Assembly: GCA_030037185.1 (NCBI GenBank) | Contig: JASHRR010000255.1 | Location: 1 to 39,560 of the forward strand | Source: Xanthobacteraceae bacterium | GTDB taxonomy: Bacteria; Pseudomonadota; Alphaproteobacteria; Rhizobiales; Xanthobacteraceae | Direction of reading: 5' to 3' | DNA: 39,560 nt | Part shown: positions 33,836-39,560 of the stretch, piece by piece | Layout of the letters: each line of letters begins with the position of its first letter | Position numbering within the stretch: the stretch's first letter is position 1 | Position numbers and translations under genes: made by a program | The notes under the pieces: model-generated | Told to the model about the DNA's origin: nothing | The model's database searches: none | Seen by the model: only the letters and a program-made list of their open reading frames with translations

Positions 33836-34873
33836 TCAGATCCCCGCAATGTTCACTCTGATCCGGTAGATACTGCTGCGCGCGGCGATGTAGAGCGTTT
33901 TCTTGTCGGCGTCGCCGAAGCCTACGTTGGTGGATATTTCGGGCGCCCGGATGGTTCCCAGGTGCTTGCCTTCCGGCGAGATGATCCACACGCCTCCCGG
34001 CCCGGTCTCATAGAGGTTGCCATTGGTATCGACCCGCAGGCCGTCAGTAATGCCGGGCTCGGTCTCGCCGCGCATGTCGATGAACAGCTTGCCGTTGGCA
34101 AGGCTCCCGTCTGGCTGCACCTCGTAGCGATTAACGTAATTGTCGCGGCTGCCGTTGACGTAGAGATATTTCTCGTCGGGCGAGAAGGCAAGGCCGTTGG
34201 TATTTGGCATGTCGTTGACGACGAGCGTGAGGTTACCGGCCTTCCATCGGAAAACTGCGTTGAAATCGAGCTCCTTCTTGGGATCCTTGTCGCGCAGGCG
34301 CAGTGCACCGTAGGTGTCAGTGAAATAGATCGCGCCGTCGCGCTTGACGACGACATCGTTGGGGCCGCCGAAGCGCTTTCCTTCGTAATTGTCGGCCAGC
34401 ACGGTGCGCTTGCCGTTGGCCTCGATCCGCATGAGCGAGCGGCCCGCAAAGGTGGCCAGGATCAGGCGGCCCTGCCGGTCAAGCGTGAGGCCGTCGGCGC
34501 CCATCATCACGAATTCCTCGAAGTTCGGGTCGTTGCGGTCTTTGCTGTTGTTCGAGACGGGACCCCAGCGCCATCTGTCGGGGCCTGTATAGCCGACGTT
34601 CTCGAGATAGACGGACGCCTTGCCGTCCGCCGTGAGCTTCCACACCACAGCACCAGGAATATCGGTGAACAGGAGATAACCTTGCCTGCCCTTCTGCACC
34701 CATACCGGACCTTCAGTGAAGCCGAAGCCGCCCTTGACGAGCTCGATCTTGGCGTCCGGCGACACCAGCGCGTCAAGCTCCGGATCGAGCCGCACGACCT
34801 GGTCGGCGGATTGCGCAAACGCGCAAGAAACCGTGAGCGCGCTTGCAGCGGCTAGGATGAGAAGCCGGGTCAT
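33836..34873 (-). CDS. SMP-30/gluconolactonase-like exported protein
   Basis: 345 residues, a six-bladed beta-propeller of the SMP-30/gluconolactonase/LRE-like family. The N-terminal signal peptide is TRLLILAAASALTVSCAFAQ, so it is periplasmic. Motifs: FGFTEGPVWVQKGRQGYLLF with the metal-ligand Glu, RFGGPNDVVVKRDGAIYFTD with the Asn, NTNGLAFSPDEKYLYVNGSR, and GITDGLRVDTNGNLYETGPG with the catalytic-type Asp, then GVWIISPEGKHLGTI. Such proteins open sugar lactones with a divalent metal; the substrate is unknown. GGAGG lies 5 bases before the ATG. Its stop codon lies at the edge of the IS110 relic, and a second IS110 leader copy lies 760 bp upstream. Confidence 0.9.
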   Translation of the reverse strand: MTRLLILAAASALTVSCAFAQSADQVVRLDPELDALVSPDAKIELVKGGFGFTEGPVWVQKGRQGYLLFTDIPGAVVWKLTADGKASVYLENVGYTGPDRWRWGPVSNNSKDRNDPNFEEFVMMGADGLTLDRQGRLILATFAGRSLMRIEANGKRTVLADNYEGKRFGGPNDVVVKRDGAIYFTDTYGALRLRDKDPKKELDFNAVFRWKAGNLTLVVNDMPNTNGLAFSPDEKYLYVNGSRDNYVNRYEVQPDGSLANGKLFIDMRGETEPGITDGLRVDTNGNLYETGPGGVWIISPEGKHLGTIRAPEISTNVGFGDADKKTLYIAARSSIYRIRVNIAGI

Positions 34874-35635
34874 ATTTTCCTCCCCTTGATGCGGTAACTG
34901 TCAGACCAATGGCCCGCTCTTTGCCTGGTTATCTGACCCCGCTGTCGGGCTTCAGAAGCAGACGGCGAACCGAGGCTTGCCCGCAAGATTAGGACGCCAT
35001 TCTATTGACTCAGATCCGACGCCACAACCGGGGCGGCAGCGGCGAGCTGATGAGAACGCGAGAAGAATAGGTCGGCTCGATACGGCCGCGACGCGCACCG
35101 CGAAGGCGAGGACGCTTCGCTAAGGCTCAGGACCAGCATTACGGCCGCATGACTCGCCGTTCGGCCGTTAGCGGCGAACTGATGGAGATCGCGGAGGCGC
35201 TGTCATGAACCCAAGATTTTGATATCCGCTGCAGTCCATCCGAGGCCGCGATCGATGCGTTACGGCCGTATAAGGCCTGTCATCGGCGATAGTCGCTATA
35301 GCGCGGCCGCAGCGCTTGACCGCTCCAATTGCAGGGCTCCCCGGTGCCGGTCACATCTCCATCGATGCTACGTTTGTCGGAGTAGGAGCCAGTCCAGTGA
35401 AAGAGGTGGAGGGAGGGTCACCAATGTGTCGATGGTAATTTGCTTCTGCCCGATCGTTTGTGATGATCGCATCCGACGCATTGGCTGGGTTTCCTGACGG
35501 GTCAGCTCAAACTGTGGTAGAGCAGTATTTGTTAGCAGTTGGGATTTGGATATCGTTAGGCATCTTCGGGACAGAGAGAGGGATGAGTTCAGACATGTCC
35601 CTGATTGTTAGGCGATTTACGTTATGCAGTCATTA
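34874..35635. other. Gene-free region upstream of the SMP-30 gene
   Basis: Open frames are short and unconvincing. The stretch ACATCTCCATCGATGCTACG... near 35355 reads like part of a decayed protein (HISIDATFVGVGASPVKEVE) but matches no family I can name. Confidence 0.35.
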
Positions 35636-35900
35636 AAGTTCGGCACCGGCCGCGGGCCGACCCACCATGAATGAAACGGTTTTTCACCGTGACATGTCTA
35701 TCCTATACTTTTGACGCTGTCGGCACAGAGGTCGGCTTTTGCATGGTGTGGAAGAGCCCGGATTAAAGTTGGACCCGGAGTACCTCGAACACCCCCACTG
35801 GGGCCAAGGGGCGGCATTGCCGTCCTGGAATCCCGTTTACCAGAATTCATTCTTGAGAGGTCCCCACGCCGGCAGCGCAGGTGTGAAAGGGAAGAACGAT
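35636..35900 (+). repeat. IS110-type 5' non-coding region, copy 2 (no transposase)
   Basis: This segment is similar over its whole length to 33183-33430 and in the same orientation. Similarity stops at AAGAACGAT, the bases that in copy 1 run into the transposase ATG. The hairpin stem ACGGT/ACCGT (35676-35690) is kept while its loop differs (ttttc instead of cttcc). A lone leader without a coding part suggests a deletion derivative. Confidence 0.6.
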
Positions 35901-36283
35901 CTACAGCGACACACCGTCGCGTTACCAATGTTGCCTGACAAAGATAACTGGCAACATCTTACGCTGATGGTGTGCAAAGATAACGTCGAGCGCAGAGGCC
36001 CTGCGGCCGGCGCCGACGGCCTCATCCATCGAGAGCTGTTCTGGCCGGGCTACTACGCCGTTGTCCACGCTTTCCTGACCCAAGTTGAACGCTGGGTCGG
36101 GAACGCGAACCACCAACGGCGCGTCGTCTGCTACGGGACGAAGCCGAGGCGCGGGACAGGTGGCCGAAAATCCACCACGACCCGCGGCAAGGCGCGGTCG
36201 ATCTCAGCGACCCTGATGGGCGCCTCGTCGAACGATCGCGGGCGCCGAGAGCGCGAACAAGATTGGCTTGAGAGGTGGAGAAG
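35901..36283. other. Non-coding region between the IS110 relic and an orphan gene
   Basis: A plus frame runs through 35739-36422, but its composition and lack of a start signal do not support a gene. Confidence 0.3.
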
Positions 36284-36763
36284 ATGCCAAGGTATATGCC
36301 ACAAGACGTTTTCGATTCGCTTGTTATCTTACATCTCCTGGCTGACTGCTGTGAGCATGACACCGATGCTCCGATTGAACAGTACCTTAGGTTGTATCCG
36401 TCAGAAGAGCGCAGCCGACTAGAGTCCGATATTGATACGGCTTCACGCCTCAATAGGCGTGCTGGCGAAAAATTCTTAAAGCTAGCAATACCCGGTCTAA
36501 TAGATTCTAATCACGACCGTTTGAGTTTCATAAATGAAACTGAGCGCCGCCGTTACGTTTTTTTTGCCCTCCAACAGATTTCTGCGACCATGGAAAAACG
36601 AGGCAGGGCAAAAAAGCCATTGCTTAGACGCATTTTTGGCGCCACCGCATTTAATTACGAAACGCATCCGCAGACTGACCGAATCAACCGCTGCCGCGCC
36701 AACATCGCAATGGCAGAACTGACGATAATTGACGAGATTCGAATCAGCGGCAGCAAGGTTTAA
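36284..36763 (+). CDS. Orphan protein of unknown function, AT-rich
   Basis: 159 residues, mostly helical and charged: MPRYMPQDVFDSLVILHLLA, YPSEERSRLESDIDTASRLN, RRRYVFFALQQISATMEKRG, then a basic stretch RAKKPLLRRIFG and NRCRANIAMAELTIIDEIRI. No signal peptide or clear membrane segment. The DNA is much richer in A/T than the surrounding genes, suggesting acquisition with the neighbouring prophage or IS material. The start is ATG 36284 with GAGG 8 bases upstream; GTG 36275 is an alternative. I recognise no family. Confidence 0.6.
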   Translation: MPRYMPQDVFDSLVILHLLADCCEHDTDAPIEQYLRLYPSEERSRLESDIDTASRLNRRAGEKFLKLAIPGLIDSNHDRLSFINETERRRYVFFALQQISATMEKRGRAKKPLLRRIFGATAFNYETHPQTDRINRCRANIAMAELTIIDEIRISGSKV

Positions 36764-36898
36764 TGCGCCACCCGGCGCCTGGAGAGATAACGAGACCTCG
36801 AGCTGATTCGGCGAGAGCCTCATCGATCCGCTCGACCGCATGGCGCCAATCGCCAACTCGTATTCCTCGCCGCCGGTCGCCTTTAGCACGCCACGCCA

Positions 36899-37245
36899 TC
36901 ACCCCGGGTCGAAGAACTTCACCACCCCGCGCTTAATCACCGGCTGGCCGTCGCTCACATCAGCAGGCGCCGCAGCCACCTCGGCAACACGCCGCGATCC
37001 CGGTGCAGCCGGTGGCGGATTCGATGGCGGATTCGATAGCGGCTCTGGCGCAACCAGCTCGTTTTCGCTGCCCTCATGGTCGAGCGAGGCTTGCGAATGG
37101 TGCGCCGCGTCGTCCTCGGCATCGACTGGAGAGGCTTGGCAAGGCGATGTCCCAGGCCAACTCGACGCCTCGTCCTCAACGTCACGTTTCTCGCGGCGGA
37201 TAGCTCGGCGTGAAGGGCATCGACGATTCTCTGCGCGGCGTTCAT
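36899..37245 (-). pseudogene. Broken phage-type gene downstream of the CRC-motif gene
   Basis: The ATG at 37243-37245 overlaps the preceding stop (ATGA) and starts MNAAQRIVDALHAELSAA. After about 18 codons the natural-looking sequence continues in another frame (RREKRDVEDEASSWPG, PLSNPPSNPPPAAPGSRRVA, then IKRGVVKFFDPG with a stop at 36899). A frameshift near 37190 is the simplest reading. Downstream, a further fragment MLKATGGEEYELAIGAMRSS near 36889-36830 may belong to the same decayed unit. I cannot name its function. Confidence 0.4.
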
Positions 37246-37604
37246 GGCGCACCGTCCAGGCGCCTGCAGATAAACTCAGCGATCTGGCGGGCGTCTTGAT
37301 TCTGCAAGACGAGTTCGGCGTACATGCCATAGCGCCCGGAGTGCGAACACAGCGCCCGCCATAGCCGTTTCCACCACGGCCTGACCGGGTCGAGGAGCAC
37401 CGACAGGTACCACGCCGGGTCACCGCGCCCCTCATCCGGCTCCTGGACGAGGAGCGCGATATGCTCGTTGCTGTGGCAGCGGCAGCGGATCAGCAGTTCG
37501 TTGTCGTTGAGGTTGATCATGCGCCACAGCGCTCCGGTGATGAACAGTGACAGGAAGTGTCCGGCCTTAACATTGTTATCATTAGCAAATCCAGGTCCCG
37601 CCAT
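37242..37604 (-). CDS. Phage-associated hypothetical protein with CRC motif
   Basis: 120 residues. The core LLIRCRCHSNEHIALLVQEP, PAWYLSVLLDPVRPWWKRLW, RALCSHSGRYGMYAELVLQN resembles a small protein often encoded in tailed-phage and prophage genomes near packaging genes; its function is unknown. The CRC-x4-H spacing could bind a metal. GGAAGTGAG just before ATG 37604 is a good ribosome-binding site. The stop overlaps the next start (ATGA), showing translational coupling as in phage operons. The upstream neighbour looks like a small terminase subunit. Confidence 0.6.
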   Translation of the reverse strand: MAGPGFANDNNVKAGHFLSLFITGALWRMINLNDNELLIRCRCHSNEHIALLVQEPDEGRGDPAWYLSVLLDPVRPWWKRLWRALCSHSGRYGMYAELVLQNQDARQIAEFICRRLDGAP

Positions 37605-37642
37605 CTCACTTCCGTATCACCTTGATCCAATGGCCGAGGCCC

Positions 37643-38251
37643 TTAACAAGAGCATAACACCGCCGCATGTTGAAGGCTGTCTTGCGCATGCTGGCCTGTG
37701 CAAAATTGCGCACCCATTTTTCGGAAACCCTCCTGCCGGACGCCCAGCCCCCCGAGCGCATCACCGATCGAACTCGCCCTCGACCTTCCGTGGCCGGTCT
37801 CCACAACCGGGCCGCAAGCAGAGGGATCGCGCAGCGCCTCCACCAGCGTATCGTCGAGGCGCTCCATCACCGCCGGGGTGAGCGCTCGCGTCAACACCCT
37901 CAACCCCGATCGTGCCGGTATGCTCAACCGGCTCCCGGGCATGCCCATCTACTTGCCGAGATCCGCCAGCGCAGTACGCTTGATGCCGCGAGCCCGTTCT
38001 GTTCGCGGGTCAGCGCCGACAGGTCGCTGTGGTCGCCGGCGACGGCGGCAAATGCGATTTTGCCGGTCTACCGGAGCCGCTCTCGCAGCCGCCGATTTCA
38101 ACTCTTCAATACCGTCGGTCGCTGCACGGTTCTTCAGCAGAACAGATGAGACGGCACCAGCCGCACCATTGTCTGCAGCATAACCTGCGGATCGACAGCT
38201 CATGCCCTTCGTGAGGTTCCGCGCGAACGCCTCCCATCGAGCGCTTCTCAA
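37643..38251 (-). pseudogene. Terminase-small-subunit-like phage gene with an in-frame amber codon
   Basis: The frame from ATG 38251 (MRSARWEAFARNLTKGMSCR, SAGYAADNGAAGAVSSVLLK) has the helix-turn-helix start typical of phage terminase small subunits, which pick viral DNA for packaging. It runs to TRALADLGK-like IKRTALADLGK, meets TAG at 37949-37951, and continues in the same frame MGMPGSRLSIPARSGLRVL to 37643. In the family ADLGKxMGM is a usual run, so a Tyr TAC codon probably became TAG. The middle (RRRRRPQRPVG) also looks scrambled. Family assignment is tentative. Confidence 0.4.
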
Positions 38252-38650
38252 GAAGACCGTGCGGCTCGCGCCACTGCCCCGAACCTTTTGGACGAGGCGC
38301 CTCAGCGTTAATTCAGGCTCGGGGTTTATTCAGGGGGAGGCATTTGATTGAAGGACAACTGCATCATTTAATTAATTCTGAGGCCTCTTTTAATCCCTCC
38401 GCAACCTCGGCCGATCCTTACCGTAAGCCCCTGGAGGTTGACCGCGACCGCGTTTCGGCGGCACCGATGCTTCAGTGGTCGAGGTGTCAGTCATGGCGAC
38501 GCCCTATAAACCGCTCCCGTGGGCCGTGCGTGCGAGTCTGCCTGTGAAGGCTGGCCAACAGGCTATCACATTTATCGTCCGCTGCGATAATTCCTCCGCG
38601 CTGTCTTCAACCATCTGATTTTAGAAGCTGCGTGCCGGAATTTCCGAAGC
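38252..38650. other. Gap between prophage relic and cbpA-cbpM operon
   Basis: No supported gene. An AT-rich patch (38341-38400) is present; no terminator hairpin with a T-run was recognised for the operon ending at 38651. Confidence 0.35.
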
Positions 38651-38851
38651 TTACCGTTTTGCCTTGGTTGTCAGGGACTCGCAACCGGCACTGCATTCAC
38701 GGATATCGCCCGTTAACCGGTCGAGGACGTAAACCGAAGTGCTGGTGGCGCCCATAACGTAGCGCCCAGCCGACAAAAACGACGAAGCGATGGCGCAGAA
38801 GCCGAGAATTGCCGCGGTGATAAAAATGAGCGCGGGTAGTGTGATCTTCAT
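38651..38851 (-). CDS. Small single-span membrane protein
   Basis: 66 residues: MKITLPALIFITAAILGFCA begins a membrane helix (to about residue 27), followed by SFLSAGRYVMGATSTSVYVL and a periplasmic tail DRLTGDIRECSAGCESLTTK with two Cys. GAGGAAGG 8 bases before the ATG is a strong ribosome-binding site, and the ATG overlaps the stop of the preceding small frame (ATGA). This argues for independent translation even though the cbpM frame runs into it without a stop. Function unknown. Confidence 0.6.
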   Translation of the reverse strand: MKITLPALIFITAAILGFCAIASSFLSAGRYVMGATSTSVYVLDRLTGDIRECSAGCESLTTKAKR

Positions 38852-39241
38852 GGCTTCACCTTCCTCGCGGTGCCGGCTGATTTGAGCGAAAGCGCGCCAT
38901 ACTTTTCGAGACGCTCTCGCTCCCTGGCCGTCAAGTTGCCTCTGATTTTCCGGCCCTCGTGCTGCTTCATCGCCGTGCATATCCGTGTGCAATCGGGTAA
39001 GCGCCCGGCGCAGGCCGTGGAGCTGATCCACCAGATGAAGGATGACATCGACGCCTTCGTCGTTCACTCCGAAATCGCTTTTCAGATCCTCAATGAGACG
39101 CGCCCGCGCAACGTCCATGTCCGAGAAGGTCGTTCCGGCGGAAGTCTCCTGTGGGATGAGCCAGCGCTGCTCGAGCCAAAACTCGAGCGTCTGCACCTGG
39201 AGGCCCGAACAAGTCAGGAACTCCTGCCTGTTCATGATCAT
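38651..39241 (-). CDS. cbpM: CbpM-like chaperone modulator (frame continues into next gene)
   Basis: The first 88 residues are a CbpM/MerR-like domain: NRQEFLTCSGLQVQTLEFWL, EQRWLIPQETSAGTTFSDMD, VARARLIEDLKSDFGVNDEG, VDVILHLVDQLHGLRRALTR. CbpM binds and inhibits the J-protein CbpA. Homologues are about 90-105 residues. Here the frame stays open for another 108 residues, through a poorly coding stretch and then in frame with the membrane protein at 38851. Either the native stop was lost by a frameshift near 38975, or this is a true fusion. The start ATG 39241 overlaps the stop of the DnaJ-like gene (ATGA). Confidence 0.6.
   Translation of the reverse strand: MIMNRQEFLTCSGLQVQTLEFWLEQRWLIPQETSAGTTFSDMDVARARLIEDLKSDFGVNDEGVDVILHLVDQLHGLRRALTRLHTDMHGDEAARGPENQRQLDGQGARASRKVWRAFAQISRHREEGEAMKITLPALIFITAAILGFCAIASSFLSAGRYVMGATSTSVYVLDRLTGDIRECSAGCESLTTKAKR
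38848..38970 (-). CDS. Small basic protein overlapping the end of the cbpM frame
   Basis: 40 residues, MKQHEGRKIRGNLTARERER then LEKYGALSLKSAGTARKVKP. Third codon positions here are mostly G or C (about 28 of 39), against about half in the overlapping cbpM frame, so this is the better coding frame for the segment. Its stop TGA overlaps the next ATG. It could be a separate gene or the true C-terminus of a frameshifted CbpM. No family recognised. Confidence 0.45.
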   Translation of the reverse strand: MKQHEGRKIRGNLTARERERLEKYGALSLKSAGTARKVKP

Positions 39242-39560
39242 GATGTCCTGTCCTCGCGGGGATCAAATGCTTTGCCTTTTTTCCAATTCGAAACGAACGC
39301 CTCGAGTTCAGGGTCCGGAGACTTGGGCAAAACCACTTTCAGCTTGACGAACTGATCGCCGTGACCTCCGCCATGGCGGGGTGCACCTTTGCCTTTCAGG
39401 CGCATGGTCGTACCGGTGTTCGATCCCTTCGGTACCGACATGGTTACGTCACCGGTCGGCGTCGGAACGCGAATCCGTCCTCCAAGCACGGCTTCCGAAA
39501 GCGAGATTGGTAGTTCCAGAGAAATGTCATCGCCCTCGCGTGTGAAGCGTCGGTCGGGCA
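39238..39560 (-). CDS. cbpA: CbpA/DnaJ-type co-chaperone, C-terminal part (runs off the window)
   Basis: The last 106 or so residues of a J-domain co-chaperone of DnaK. The C-terminal substrate-binding domain is clear: DDISLELPISLSEAVLGGRI, RVPTPTGDVTMSVPKGSNTG, TTMRLKGKGAPRHGGGHGDQ, FVKLKVVLPKSPDPELEAFV, ending KGKAFDPREDRTS. The N-terminal J domain lies beyond base 39560. I prefer CbpA over DnaJ because a cbpM-like gene follows with a stop-start overlap, the known cbpA-cbpM arrangement. Whether a zinc-finger domain is present cannot be seen. Confidence 0.88.
   Translation of the reverse strand, partial: PDRRFTREGDDISLELPISLSEAVLGGRIRVPTPTGDVTMSVPKGSNTGTTMRLKGKGAPRHGGGHGDQFVKLKVVLPKSPDPELEAFVSNWKKGKAFDPREDRTS

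Noticed and set aside
33743..34855. 370-codon plus-strand frame
   Set aside because: Antisense to the SMP-30 gene, which has a signal peptide, ribosome-binding site and family motifs.

Overview
The window looks like chromosomal DNA from a GC-rich alphaproteobacterium of the order Hyphomicrobiales, most like Bradyrhizobium or Rhodopseudomonas relatives. This is inferred from base composition, the long alphaproteobacterial HisS, Bug/TctC-type binding proteins, DUF2267 and CbpM stress proteins and REP-like GC-rich palindromes. No species can be named from the sequence alone. Sound housekeeping and metabolic genes alternate with long decayed stretches full of broken mobile-element genes.

Layout. 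1-2.1 kb is a scrap-yard: a short MITE-like element, a tRNA-Tyr gene (minus), a decayed tyrosine integrase ending against the 5' side of that tRNA, and a decayed DDE transposase. 2.36-4.0 kb has two small minus-strand enzymes (a DUF1348/NTF2-like protein and a CxxC carboxymuconolactone decarboxylase-like protein). 5.3-7.9 kb is a plus-strand pair, trehalose-phosphatase OtsB and a GH15 glucosidase. 8.0-9.3 kb is a membrane-anchored Sel1/TPR-like protein. 9.8-9.9 kb holds a probable small RNA with a strong intrinsic terminator. 10.1-13.2 kb has an MBL-fold hydrolase, a frameshifted SDR and a Bug-family solute-binding protein. 13.3-14.3 kb has an AT-rich orphan gene and a decayed tnpB. 14.4-20.3 kb has an omega-amino-acid:pyruvate aminotransferase, hisS and the ergothioneine pair egtB-egtD. 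21.1-25.2 kb is a plus-strand cluster: alpha/beta hydrolase, then ABC ATPase, permease and Tat-exported binding protein of the nitrate/sulfonate/taurine class. 25.4-29.5 kb carries stress-type genes (a Q/H-rich exported protein, Hsp20, a cupin, DUF2267) interrupted by two IS5-like relics. 29.6-33.1 kb is a TPP-dependent enzyme followed upstream by an AMP-forming acyl-CoA ligase. 33.2-35.9 kb has an SMP-30/gluconolactonase gene flanked by two diverged copies of an IS110-type 5' non-coding region, one still attached to a broken IS110 transposase. 36.3-38.3 kb holds an AT-rich orphan gene and a small prophage relic. The right edge is a cbpA/dnaJ-cbpM co-chaperone operon running off the window.

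How the genes work together. Several point to stress survival (trehalose metabolism, ergothioneine, Hsp20, CbpA/CbpM, DUF2267). The ABC cluster with its neighbouring hydrolase looks like uptake and processing of a small organic substrate. The most unusual material is the paired IS110 leader regions, the candidate small RNA, the overlapping reading frames after cbpM, and the prophage relic with an in-frame amber codon. I found no CRISPR array, no rRNA and no complete novel defence system.
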